From Furcasterigmium furcatum (lineage: Eukaryota > Ascomycota > Sordariomycetes > Glomerellales > Plectosphaerellaceae), in assembly GCA_001599815.1 (NCBI GenBank), contig BCIA01000005.1, forward strand, positions 1,281,088-1,345,087: a DNA stretch of 64,000 nucleotides, written 5' to 3'. A program made the position numbers and the translations under genes. Positions 11,996-22,824 of the stretch are shown one piece after another; position 1 is the first letter of the stretch, and each line of letters starts with the position of its first letter. The notes under the pieces are model-generated. The model saw only the letters and a list, made by a program, of their open reading frames with translations, did no database searches and was not told the origin of the DNA.

Positions 11996-13358
11996 AAGAC
12001 AAGGGGCCTTCAGGGGGGTCGGTCTGGAGATCGAAGGAGTGCCATTTCTGGTCTGTGTTGGATAATTCTGAGATACCCCGGTCATTTCATCGCTGGTTCT
12101 GATTTGACACTTGGTGTCAGTCTTGCTCGTCTCCTTTGGAGATCTGATATGTCTGGTTGGCATCGTCGCAGACTTACACGAAGAACAGCGCCCCGTGGCG
12201 CACATGGGTTGACCCGACCTCGCCTCAAGCCGGTACGTCTCCCGGCTGGAAACAGCGGCGAGCAGCCCAGATAGTCTCCACCTCGTTGACGATTCTCCGG
12301 GACTCGCCAAATCCGGACTATCGAGGTAGTTCGGTAGAGGAGTGTGAGCCATGGGTCCCTAACGTTGTGTTGGCAGTAGACCAAGAAGTCGGCCTCGACG
12401 TGGAGATCAGGACTGAGCGGTCTCCGGATGGCAATGTTCAGCGGCTGGTAGAGGATGCTCTCCGTCGTCATGCGGGTGAAGATCTGGGCCAGCGGGTCAT
12501 CGTCGCTGGCGAGCATCTGGTGCGTCGCAACTTGATCAGACTGATGGCACCGGCGACGTGCTTCCGGGCGTCGAGGTCCGGGTCCGGGCCCCACTGCTAT
12601 TCCATGGTCAGCTATCGTGTACTATGGTGAACCCAGTGACGCACCTAGTAAGTATGGTAACCCCCAGGGTGTCAAGCCCGGGCCGGGGCGGGGGGGCCTT
12701 CGCTCCGGGCCCGCAGCGCGGCAACAGCGCTGATTGGGCCATTTCATCTTGAATGGACGGCTCAGTACTACGGTAGTAGGTTTGTCAAGGAATCACGCAT
12801 GCCGACATGGACTTCACGCTGTAAGGACTAGTAGTAGAAGACAGGAAGGGGCGGGCGGCTCGCGAGTTCAGGTGGCCGACGTCGTATATGGTGACTGAGG
12901 GCGGCCTCGAGGACTCGTACCGCGCCAAGCACCCCGATCCCGCCAAGAAGCCGGGCATCACCTTCTCTTCTCGGTCATGAGACGGCCCTGGACAAGAAGG
13001 TAGAGGATCTACGCGGGACGTCGCAGCGGGGATTCCGGCGAGGCCAGATCCCAGCTCTTCTCGGTCATGAGATAGCCCCTGTTCGTTTCGCAGCGGCAAG
13101 ACGTTGGAGACTCGCCTTGGAAAGCGGCACATCATTGGACAGACTGCGGCCGGGACGAGGCGAGCATGCACGAAGCATCCACCAGCATATGCAGTTGGTT
13201 CTTAGTAGCCTTCTCAGCCCGTCGGCGCAGCCTCCCTCCTCTTAACCAGAGATTCATCTCGGTTCCGCAGGTCCGGGTATGTATTTGAGGGGGTTTCCTT
13301 TCCCCTCCTCCAAGGTGAATGAATCGATCGATGCACCTGGCCGCTGCCCGTTGTCAAA
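11996..13358. other. Degenerate intergenic stretch with possible coding relics
   Basis: No intact gene. On the minus strand, 12082-12594 carries an open frame with a short fungal-regulator-like look (DDDPLAQIFTRMTTESILYQ) but no usable gene structure. On the plus strand, 12898-12975 reads EGGLEDSYRAKHPDPAKKPG. That resembles the D-x-YR-x-x-HPD-x-x-x-x-PG-x-T block of some endonuclease/exonuclease/phosphatase-family proteins and stops at once. An 18-bp direct repeat lies at 12965-12982 and 13055-13072. Poly-G/C runs occur near 12675-12700. It looks like decayed or shuffled DNA between two genes. Confidence 0.35.
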
Positions 13359-15008
13359 ATGGCCCTCGCACGAGACCCTCAACCGATTTTTGACCAGTTG
13401 AACCGAATCTTACTGCCTGGCTATGAGGGCACCTTCGGTTGCCAGCTATCCTCAGAGAACTTGAACGACTGCCATGGAATTACCACAAAGAAACGGCGAT
13501 GCAGAAATCGGAAGAAAGCGGACATGGAACACGCCAGAAGGGAGGCCCTCGCCGCCGGTCTTGATGCGGCCCAAACCGTGGAGGCGCAGATCGAGCTTGT
13601 CCAGGACTACGTCGATTTTCTTCATTGCGGCCTTCACAAGGGAAACGCCGTGAACAAGATAAAACAAGACTGGACGCTCCTGGTCACGGAAGATCATCGT
13701 CAAAGCCGCGACAAGGAGACCGATTCTGACTCTTCATCTCTCGCAGAGGAAGACACGACGTTGGCATCATCGAGCCCCGACCCTGACGCTTTTGACGACT
13801 CCCTGGCCGATATTCTGCAGAAACAGCAGCCGCCAGATCCCCGCGTCGCTGCGGGCCTCGCCGCGCTGGCGGACAGCCGGAATGGCGGCGCCGTGACCAA
13901 CAACACCAACGATATCCACCTAGTCAACCTCGGCGTTGCTTCTGCCGCAGGGCTGTGGCGCCGATACTCCGTCAGGGACAAGTCGCCGCTTAGCAGGGAG
14001 CTCTACAAGCCCCTCACGCCGTCGGAGCACAACCAAGTCGGCACGGTGTACATCCTGAAGCACAACCAAGAACCGGACTTGTGGAAGGTCGGATGGACGA
14101 CACGCGGCGCGCAGGTCAGACTAGCGGACTCGGGCAACTGCTACGGGCCCAACGTGACGATACACTACGAGACGTCTGGCGGGCCGTTTGCTGGGGCGTT
14201 CAAGGCCGAGAAGCTGGCGCACGCGTACCTGGCCGAGCGCAGCCTTCACATCAAGCGGTGCAAGCACTGCGGAAGGGGCCACAGAGAGTGGTTCCGCGGG
14301 CGGTGGGACGAGATCTACTCGGCCGTGCGCATCATGGAGGGCCTCCTCCGGCTGCCCGGGTACGAGCTGCGGGACGGCCAGATGAAGCTGTCGGCGCAGG
14401 TGCACGAGATCTTCGAGCGCAACTGGACCAGGTCCATGGCCGACCTGGAGGGGCTGATCGAGGATCTCGGGGCGGTTCCGAACGCGGCCCGCGAAGGCGC
14501 TCCTCCTCCCGATGTTCCCGCCACGATAGTCGCGATGAAGGAGCTTACCGTCAGCGAACAGGAAACTGACGGCAAGATGCAGCGGCGCTCCGTGGTGGCC
14601 GTGAGCGAGGTCGAGGTCAACGGTGCCGTGGGCAAGCTGGCAGAACTACAAATAACCGCGGCTGAGGTCACGGTGGAAGCCAGCCCCAGCCACGCGCTTC
14701 CTGTCGTGTCCGAGAAAGAGCCCGCTTCTCCCGAAACAAAGTCCCGCATGGAAGCTGCTGCAGCAAATATCGGGCGGAAGGCAGGGGAGATCGCTGTAAA
14801 TAGTCAAATGGTCTGGGAACGCTTCGGGGGTCCGCTGGTGCAGGGCTTCAAGCAGGGCAAGGAGGCAGGTCTGCAGAGGGCAGCCGAGAGAGAGAATACG
14901 CCTGAAGTTGAAGCCAGCACGAAGATTGCTGAACAGAGCCCGAGGGCCAAGCGACTCAGGGATAGGGTGGCGAATGCCTTCGCCCGAGACATGAAAGGGA
15001 AGAATTGA
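13359..15008 (+). CDS. T5orf172/GIY-YIG-like domain protein
   Basis: Single exon of 549 residues; ATG at 13359 in AAAATGG. An N-terminal region contains a Cys-rich spot (NDCHGITTKKRRCRNRKK, near 43) and a helical stretch ending near a second Cys/His (FLHCGLHKGN). The central region, about 226-330, opens GTVYILKHN...LWKVGWT. That is the strand and Tyr pattern of the T5orf172 (Mug113/DUF1766) branch of the GIY-YIG superfamily. A CKHCGRGHREWF motif and a helical tail follow. The C-terminal 200 residues are low-complexity with a final basic stretch. T5orf172 proteins are common as multi-copy genes in Sordariomycetes. Nuclease activity is unproven for the fungal members and I do not assign it here. 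Confidence 0.85.
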   Translation: MALARDPQPIFDQLNRILLPGYEGTFGCQLSSENLNDCHGITTKKRRCRNRKKADMEHARREALAAGLDAAQTVEAQIELVQDYVDFLHCGLHKGNAVNKIKQDWTLLVTEDHRQSRDKETDSDSSSLAEEDTTLASSSPDPDAFDDSLADILQKQQPPDPRVAAGLAALADSRNGGAVTNNTNDIHLVNLGVASAAGLWRRYSVRDKSPLSRELYKPLTPSEHNQVGTVYILKHNQEPDLWKVGWTTRGAQVRLADSGNCYGPNVTIHYETSGGPFAGAFKAEKLAHAYLAERSLHIKRCKHCGRGHREWFRGRWDEIYSAVRIMEGLLRLPGYELRDGQMKLSAQVHEIFERNWTRSMADLEGLIEDLGAVPNAAREGAPPPDVPATIVAMKELTVSEQETDGKMQRRSVVAVSEVEVNGAVGKLAELQITAAEVTVEASPSHALPVVSEKEPASPETKSRMEAAAANIGRKAGEIAVNSQMVWERFGGPLVQGFKQGKEAGLQRAAERENTPEVEASTKIAEQSPRAKRLRDRVANAFARDMKGKN

Positions 15009-15310
15009 GCGGACAGAAGTACACAAGAAATCGTCCAGTAGCTGATTTTGTTTAATATATTGCTTGCCCTCTAGCCTTATCTAGGACTCTCCTCGGACGG
15101 CGACATACTTATAGAGTTATAGGTAAGCTGAAGAAGTGGAACTAGTAGGGGCTATGATTTGGGTAGTTATCTATATGTATTTGGCAGTAATAGTTGGAGA
15201 AAAGCAACCGAGACTCATCAATGCCAAACAGATTCCAAATAAGATGTCGAGGTGGGAGAAGCCGAGGCAGGCCCAGAACATCGACACATAGGGCCCCCAA
15301 GAGCCCATCC
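15009..15310. other. Convergent intergenic region
   Basis: About 300 AT-rich bases between two converging genes (TTTAATATATTGC near 15050), fitting facing 3' UTRs. Nothing else seen. Confidence 0.45.
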
Positions 15311-16218
15311 TTACATGTCGCTCTCCATGTACGCCCGTACGACCCAGAAGAATCCCCGCGTCCTGACCAGGAACACCAGGAACACCAAAACAATAGGCAA
15401 AATGATGATGATGGCCGCCAATGTCAGCCAGGGGCTCGAGAGTACCCGCGCCAGCAGCATCGCAGCCATCATCCACATGCCGATGCCAATCATCTGCCGG
15501 TCGGAGAAGTCCCCGCCATGGACGCCGGACAGATACCCGCCGCCCTCGAGGTTGCCGATGGCGATGACCAGACAGACCGAGCCGAAGATGAGGAGCACGT
15601 CGAAAGCGAGAATGCCCGTCGTTATGGGACCTATTCCTCCGTCGGCAAACGAGGCCGCGAACGACACGAGGCACAGGATTATGGTGACGATGATGAACCC
15701 CACCATGACCTTCCCGAGCGTCTCGGCCGCGCCGTGCTTTATCCACGGCTTGTCGATGGCTTCCTGGCATTTTTGCAGGAGGGCATTTTCCGTGACATTG
15801 GCCTCCGCGAGGTCTTCCAGGATCACTCGGGCCAGGTTGATCGACGGAGGGAAACGGCTGCTGCAGGACGTGCCCTCTTCCCATACTCGACATGTGCCTG
15901 AGAAATGGGCCTGGGGTCAGCATTCGATCCGAGGGCGTTGGACTGGGGGGGGTGCTCGCTCACCGGAAACGCCTAGCCTGTAGATATCAGGGATCAAGTC
16001 GGCCGTTGCGTTGCCGCACTCCTCGCCCCAGATCAGGGTTAACGTTGACCGCGGCCAGTTCATGACGCTGTAGTTGCTTTCCATCTTGCTCCGGCAGCCG
16101 GCGAGCACGCAGATGGAGAGGGCGATGATGCCTGCGCGGAACATAAGCCTCCGCACCCAAGACCGCGAACGACGAACTTACCGAGATTCCAGAAACCAAC
16201 CCATGCTACGAAGATCAT
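15311..16218 (-). CDS. Small secreted/multi-pass membrane protein with Cys-rich N-terminal part
   Basis: Three exons read from the minus strand: 16218-16182, 16131-15964, 15897-15311. The introns are 50 and 66 bp, all GT-AG with matching phases, giving 263 residues. The spliced N-terminus MIFVAWVGFWNLGIIALSIC is a good signal peptide or signal anchor; exon 1 alone or exon 2 alone would not give one. A roughly 100-residue stretch with Cys pairs (WGEECGNATADLIPDIYRLG, GTCRVWEEGTSCSS) follows, then about four hydrophobic segments (VMVGFIIVTIILCLVSFAA; ILAFDVLLIFGSVCLVIAIG; IGIGMWMMAAMLLA; LAAIIIILPIVLVFLVFLV). The layout recalls fungal membrane proteins with an extracellular Cys domain. I do not recognise the family. 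Confidence 0.72.
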
Positions 16219-17108
16219 TGTCGCTGTTGCAGAGTCCCGTCTTGGGACACAAAAATGGGTTCTCAAGACATGGGAAACGAGTTGCTGGAAGGCCAAGGCT
16301 GGGGATAGGGTCCTTTTTTAAAGATGAACTGATCGACGGGCGGTCATTTCTTGACCGATAAAGCTTGTTCGATGCCGTGCGCCACTAATGTATTCAACGG
16401 TTCCTGTCTGAAGAAGTCCAATCGTCTTCGATGTGGCGCTTCGTTTAGCCGCTCAGATCACCTTGAACGGGCCTTGCCGTCGACGGACCCCTGCCAGCTG
16501 AATGCGGGATCGGGTCCTGAGACTGAGGGTAAGGCGTACTCTGAGCCAAAGTCCCCTGCAGGGGGCCCTGAAAATGCCCTGAACCCCGTCGATCCTTTGC
16601 GTGGTAATTAAGCTAACCTGTATTCTGGACGGATCATCACGGCGCCCCGACGCCACTCGCTAACCGCGGCGCACGCTGAACAGCATCCTGTTTACCGGCC
16701 TTTCGCGGCTGCCAGTCCCACCTGCCGTTGGGTTGACTCTGACTTCACTGCAAATAGCCTGCTCGATATCAGATCCAAGAAGCGGGGGTTGGCTCACCCG
16801 GAGAATCGGAGTGGCTCCATTTTTCCCGGGCCGGGCCGGAGCCGGAGCTAGAACCTGCCCCGCGCCGGGCGTGGCAATGGATGAAACTAGGATCACCATC
16901 ACCGGTCATGAATTGGCTGTGTGAGGCCATGTCGGTAACTTCCATTCATGGGGCGGCCCCAAAAGGCAGACTTCAGATCGGATGGCATTTCTCAAGCTCG
17001 CATCATAATCTAACATGAACAACTCTTACTGAGATCATACACCACATCACCGTTACTAACAAGGCGCAAAGTTACAGCTCGTTCACATAAGGAGCCTCCA
17101 CGCCCGCT
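16219..17108. other. Intergenic: upstream of the small membrane-protein gene and downstream of CDH
   Basis: About 900 bases with no supportable gene; open frames here are short and lack motifs. The stretch 16920-17090 is AT-richer and probably the 3' region of the minus-strand cellobiose dehydrogenase gene. Confidence 0.4.
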
Positions 17109-19491
17109 TCAACACCGCCTCGAGAGCTCGCGCCTCCTCCTGCAGGGCGCGCGTCCCCCCTCGCGGAGCGCGATGATCCTCTCCACGGCGCGCTCGGCGG
17201 CGACCATGACGATGGCCTGGGTGTTCCCGGTCGGCAGGTCGGCGTGGAACGACGCGTCGACGACAAACAAATTCTCGGTACCGTAGACCCTCGTGTCGAG
17301 GTCGACGACGGCGGTGCCGCCCTCGCGCCCGTCGTCGGTGCCCATCTTGGCGGTGCCGACCATGTGGATGCCCGGCTGCACGGGCTCGGCGAGCACCGCG
17401 GCGGAGGTGGCGTTGCGGCCGCCGCTGAAGACGAGCGGGCTGCCCGGGCGGCGGGCCATGTCGAGGAGCTCGTCGATGGCGAGGGCCCAGGCCTCGCGGT
17501 CCGTGTCGGTGTTCGTCCAGGGCTGCTTGGTGAAGAAAGTGCTGCCGGCGGCGTTGATGGCCAGGGTGCCGCGGGAGGTGAGGCCGTGGCTCATGAGGAG
17601 CATCATCTCGACCGTGTTGTTCAAGGGGGCGCTACAGTGGGACTGGACCATGATCTCGGTGCCGTCGGAGGTGGTGATCCGGCGGAAGGTGTCCAGGCGC
17701 TGGAAGGACTGGGTCAGCACGCCGGAGCCGGCGTTGAAGAGGTCGATGTCCTCCTGCGAGGGGCTGGTCAGCTGTTCGGGGCCGTACGTTGTCAGGCCGG
17801 CGGGAACGTCGAAGCGGAGCTGGTACCGCGAGTGGTCCTTGACCTCGACGCCGACGGGGAGGTCGATCCATTCGCTCTCGTCGGGGAGGGTGACGCGAGC
17901 GGTTCCGGCCTTGACCGTCTCGATCTGCTCGGAGGGGCCGATGCCCGAGTTGAAGAGGACGCGGGGCGTAGACATGACGCCGGCGGCGAGGAGGACGCTG
18001 CCACCCGCCTTCAGGTTGATGATCTGGCGGCCTTGGGCGTTCTCGATCTCGACGCCGGTCATGGTGGCGCCGTCGCGCAGGACGCGGATGACCTTGGTGT
18101 TGAGCTCCAGCTTGAAGGAAGACTTGGCCTGGGCTAGGGGAAGGTATGTATGGATGGGTCCGGAACGGAGTCCATTCGCGATCTTGGACGGTCAGCTTGT
18201 GCCTGTCACAGTAATAATTTAGTTCACGAGAACTCACATTCAGAGAAGTAGGACCAAACGACCGCTCCTTGTCGTCGGGGCTCTCGATGGCGTCGGCGTA
18301 TGTCCACCCGTTCTCCGCGAGCCAGCTTTGTAGAAGGTCCGACACCTCGCTATCGTAGTACTTGCCGTCGCGAGAGGGCGACGTCGTGCCGGGGTTCCTC
18401 GCATACAGGCGCGCGGCGGCGGGTGCGACGTCTTCCCACTTCCACCCCTCGGGCCAGTTCTGGTCAAAGTCCCAGGTGGGCGGGCGGATGAAGGCCATGC
18501 CGTTGACAGAGCCGCCTCCGCCCAGGATGCATCCGGCGATGGAGGCCGTGTCGGTGCAGAATCCCTCGCCCTCGGTGGCAAACGGCAGCGCGTTGAAGAG
18601 GCCGGGGACATCGTAGTACGTCAGGGTCTCGTTCCAGGGGGCGAGGCGGGTGCCGCCCGTCGAGAAGGTCGAGGCCCGGCCGCGCTCGATGAGGAGGACG
18701 GAGCGGCCGGTCTCGGTCAGGCGCTGGGATGTGACGAGGCCGGCGGGGCCACCACCGACGACGATGTAGTCGTATGTCGAGTTGGAGACCGGCACGGTGC
18801 CGTTGCCGGCCGGAGGGGGCGTGCCGCCACCGTTGTCGGGCGGCGTGGAAGTATCCTCTTCGGCCAGGGCAGCCCACTCGGCGAAGTCGGTGGACCGCGC
18901 GGCGGCGAGATCGACACCGAACAGGCCGAACCCTGCGGCGTGGAAGTTCAGGGCCGATGCAGGATTGCTCGGGGCATTGACGGTATTCGTAGAGCGGCCG
19001 TAGCCGATGGTGGCGGAAGCGGCATCCGCCGCGAAGGTGGTGTCGTCGGTCTGGATGCAGCCCTCGCACAGGAAGGTGTAGGTGTAGGTAGTGCCGTCAA
19101 ACGAGGTTCCCTCCGGGATCGTCCTGAGCGAGGCGGAACCAGAAAAGACGCCGGGGGTGGAATAGCCCGTGGAGAGGCGAAGAGAGCTCACAACCTCGTC
19201 CTCATGCGGCCAGGCGATGACCATGAGACTGCCGCTCATCATGCCGCCCAGCGAGACTCCGGCCCATCCCTGCGTGCCTTGGGCGCTGATGCGTCCAATG
19301 AAGTCGGTCGTGGGGTTCTCGGGCAGGGCGATTCCGAAGCTGTAGACGCCCTGGGTGACCTGCTGGTAGGTGATGCCGGTGTCCGGGTCAGTGAAGGCCG
19401 TGGACGACTGCTGGGCAGTTGTTGTGGTGCCGAGGAGGCCGAGGCCGAGGGCGACAGACGCCAGAAGGCTCTTGGGGGCCATGGCACGCAT
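17109..19491 (-). CDS. cdh: Cellobiose dehydrogenase (haem b cytochrome domain plus GMC flavodehydrogenase)
   Basis: Two exons, 19491-18238 and 18182-17109; the 55-bp intron splices SLN to IANGLRSGP. Product 775 residues. ATG 19491 gives MRAMAPKSLL plus a hydrophobic core, a secretion signal cut near Ala-26; ATG 19482 is equally possible. The cytochrome domain (about 28-205) has the haem ligands expected for CDH: Met 84/85 in LGGMMSGSLMVIAW and His 184 in FHAAGFGLFG. A Pro/Gly linker (211-235) leads to the dehydrogenase: FAD motif VVGGGPAGL (244-252), catalytic His 691 (HMVGTAKMG) and Asn 738 (TGNTQA). There is no CBM1. CDH oxidises cellobiose and passes electrons to lytic polysaccharide monooxygenases outside the cell. 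The Arg/Cys-rich last 15 residues are odd; see findings. Confidence 0.95.
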
Positions 19492-20931
19492 TGGATGAAC
19501 TTTCGAAGGAAGGACTGAGGTCAGAAGCAAAGAGCGTGTGTGCCAGAAAGCAAAGGAGTGCCAATGTTCAGACCGCGAGCACTCGAGGCCCTTCCTATAA
19601 GTGGAATGCCGCTGGAGTCCACATGTACATCCATCCTCGCCGCCGTGGTTTCGAATATACAGGAACTGGTTTTCAAGTCCGACTGTCCATGTCCATGTAG
19701 ACGGGCATTGAGCACTGCATGGAGTATTTGCGGAGTTTCGACAACCGTTGTAAGTCCCAACAGCCAATGAACAGGTGCATTTTGCGAGCCTGGATCACGA
19801 ATACGAATAAGCCGATTCGCTCCTGACTCTCAGCAGGGACTCTAAGTACCAGGGTTTCTCCGACTTGGCGGGGTCGACACAAGTCCTTGTTCCCTGAGGG
19901 GAGAAAGTAGGTAATAAACACGAATCATACAGGTCTGCAATGCGCTCCTTGAGAAGCATGCCAGTTACCCCTTTTTCGGAAGTCGCTTGCCCCTTTTTCG
20001 GCTCTGCAGATTAGTAATGGAAGAGACCTGGTGCCCCGCGGCCAGACTAAGCCAAACGAAGCGACAAGACCGAAACCGAGACCGAGACAGAGCCAGAGGC
20101 CTCACATCGCCAGTCTTAATTAACGGACTACTACGATTTCTGAAACTGTCATCCTTGATACGGACGACGGCTAAGTCTACTGGGGCGACCGAACGGGCAG
20201 CACGACGAGCCCGAGACCGAACTTTGTCATTGCTGTGTCGAAGATGCCCCAAGAAGCGCCAAGAATTAATCTCCGGACTGTCCCTGCAGATCTACCGCAC
20301 GTGGCGTGCTCACAAGTCGACATTTTGCGACGACATGTATGTAAAGGGCCCCGTTTAAGCCTGCCAGCATGCATCATGGTTTGGTGCGGTAGTTGCGCTG
20401 GAGGCCCCGGGCCTCTTTGTCTTCGTCGAAGGTGTTCAGTACATATAAGATGTGGTCTTCCCCAGACGTCCTTGTCGCTGGAGGCCCCGAGGATGAGCTT
20501 TTGCGGGTGTGGCACTTGTACTCCTGGGTGTCAGGAAGGATGTCATGGGGGCGACTCGGTAGCCTGTAGAACGAACAACCATTCCCGACCCTTGAACTTC
20601 AGCCCACCAAGACGCCCACAGCCCACCAGAAAGCCGGAAACCACGGGTTGCTCGCCTTTTTATTTTTTATTTTTGCCGAGACTACACGATGGCTGCCCTT
20701 CTCTTTAGATCGACAGCGGCCTGGCTTGGCCGCAACGCCGACGAGTAGGCGGGCGGGCGGCCCTGACAGAGACCGCCGTAATGGTATGGATCGTCCTCGG
20801 CTATTCCAGCCAGACCTCGGTTTCGACGCGGGGGATTTCCAAGACAAGAACAGGACGCCTCCAAATCCAACATCCTGGCAACTTCTTCGCCTCAATCCAT
20901 ATCCCGCAACACTCGAGACTTGAGCTTCAGC
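19492..20931. other. Divergent intergenic region between CDH (minus) and the CoA hydrolase (plus)
   Basis: About 1.4 kb with no convincing gene; open frames on both strands are short and unlike any family I know. A short duplicated motif (CGCTGGAGGCCCCG) occurs near 20397 and 20477. The stretch presumably holds both promoters. CDH genes are usually carbon-regulated, but I see no site I can assign with confidence. Confidence 0.4.
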
Positions 20932-22518
20932 ATGCCGCTAAGAGCCAGGCTTGCCAACAATGCCCTGTCGGGCCAGTGTCCAGTCCGTACGACCCCTCGT
21001 GGCACCGGATTGCGACGTTCAGAACCGACGATCACACGCTGACCGAGTGTAGCTTCTCCCGGGAGAAATGATGGATTTCGGCCCACGACCAGGAGACGAA
21101 GTGGGCGATGTTCTGTTCAGCGTGCGGTCGCGCGTCGGAACGGTGCAGCTGAACAACCCGAAAAAGCTGAACTCCCTCACCGCATCCATGATCCGAAAGA
21201 TGATCCCAATGCTAAGGGTAGGATGTTTGAGCCACCGACCAGGAGCCATTTACTCACGCTAGTATTATAGGAATGGGAGAAGTCCGACGACATCGACTTT
21301 GTTGTCGTGACTGCGAGTGGTTCCAAGGCTTTCTGTGCGGGCGGAGACGTTGCTACGCTGGCACGGCAGAATCTGCTCGGACCCCATGGGCAAAGGGAGT
21401 CGATCAAATACTTTGCCATCGAGTATATGCTCAACCATTTGATTGCCACGTACGAGAAGCCTTACATTGCAATCATCGACGGAATTACCATGGGTGGCGG
21501 TATGGGCCTTTCGTGTCACGCCCCCTTCAGAGTCGCGACCGAGAAGACAGTATTTTCCATGCCAGAAACGGATATCGGACTCTTTCCCGACGTGGGAGGC
21601 GGATTCTTCTTGTCTCGACTGGACGGTGGCCTGGGGCCATATCTCGCCCTCACTTCCGATCGATTAGTTGGAGTCCAGACATGCTATGCCGGGATCGCGA
21701 CGCACTACATGCACTCCTCAGCTATTTCGGGCCTTCTCGAGCACCTTACCTGCGGCAAGATTCAGTTTTCGAAGGAAATGAGCCATCTCCAGCGCCTGAA
21801 ACTCATCGACACCTCTCTCAGTCAGCTTTCGTCGTCTGTGCCAAGTCATCCTGACCCGATTCTCCTAGCTGGGGAGAAGCGTGCAGCAATTGACGAGGTT
21901 TTCGAGCTCTCAGCATCCGTTCCCGACATTCTCCAACGCCTGTCAAACATTGGGGATGGCCAGACCAGATTCAGGTCAGACCAGGTCATTGCGTGGGCGA
22001 AGAAGACACACCGTTTGATCATGACTGGGAGGAGCCCGACATCAATGGCGGTGACGATGCAGCAATTGAAACTCGCCCAGCGGTGGACGATAGAAGAAAC
22101 ATTCAGGCGAGAGCATATCATTGCAGCCAGATTCATGCAGCATCCCGACTTTGCCAGCGGCGTCAAGTCCAAGCTCATCGACAAGCCTCCGACAATCCCG
22201 CAATGGGATCCCCCCAATCCATCGGAGGTTTCAGATGGTCTCGTCAATGAGTTTTTCTCGGCCCCTGAAGGCCTTCCGAGCTTGGAGTTCTTCGACCAGG
22301 GATCGAGACCTGACTACTCTGAATACCCCCATGTGTGGACATCGCTCCCTTCAGAAAATCGAATCAAGGCGTTCTTAACGCCAGTCGCGAACGATGTCTC
22401 CAAAGAGGAGATCATTCGGCGCGTTGTGGATGGGCTTGCGGGAAACACAGAAAATTCTGCCGGCTTGGAAAGGAAGGTTGAAGAGGTATGGGAGAGGATG
22501 AGGATGTTCACTGCCTAG
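20932..22518 (+). CDS. 3-hydroxyisobutyryl-CoA hydrolase, mitochondrial (enoyl-CoA hydratase/isomerase superfamily)
   Basis: Proposed exons 20932-20982, 21053-21217, 21271-22518, giving 487 residues. The core is certain: KKLNSLTASMI, KAFCAGGDV, DGITMGGGMGLSCHAPFRVA, FSMPETDIGLFPDVGGG and the Tyr-rich C-terminal part match the HIBCH/Ehd3 branch of the crotonase fold. The enzyme hydrolyses 3-hydroxyisobutyryl-CoA in valine breakdown. A start at 21068 (MMDFGPRPG) would give 465 residues without a targeting signal. The added exon, MPLRARLANNALSGQCP, is Arg/Leu/Ala-rich like a mitochondrial presequence. It joins in phase through a 70-bp intron with donor GTCCGT, branch CTGAC and acceptor TGTAG. 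Confidence is high for the family and moderate for the first exon. Confidence 0.9.
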
Positions 22519-22824
22519 GTCAACGTGGGTCCTTTTGTTCCTATGAGAGTATGATGCACACGATTGTGAATGTCAGGGTATTTGGTGATTGGCAGACACT
22601 CGACAACGGACATTGAGGTTGGCTCGCGATCTAGGTAAGGCCCTACATGAATGACTACTGAACCAATGCTTGTGGCAGAAAGGCTTGATGCCTCGAATAT
22701 GGATATCTTCACGAGTTGTGCTGGAAGGGCTTGCGTCACACTTCGTGATGTGGTCAAATGCCATACAGCTCAGACGGCAGCCTCTCAATTTCGTACCTCT
22801 CTATTCCGATATCCAGAGGCTCGT
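22519..22824. other. Convergent intergenic region
   Basis: About 300 bases between the converging CoA hydrolase and MsrA genes; facing 3' UTRs, nothing else seen. Confidence 0.4.

Noticed and set aside
13359..15008. Prophage or mobile-element origin for the T5orf172 gene
   Set aside because: No integrase, terminal repeats or phage genes nearby, and the domain is widespread in fungal nuclear genomes.
19492..19767. N-terminal extension of cellobiose dehydrogenase to 19767
   Set aside because: The frame is open by chance; the added residues would bury the secretion signal that starts at 19491.
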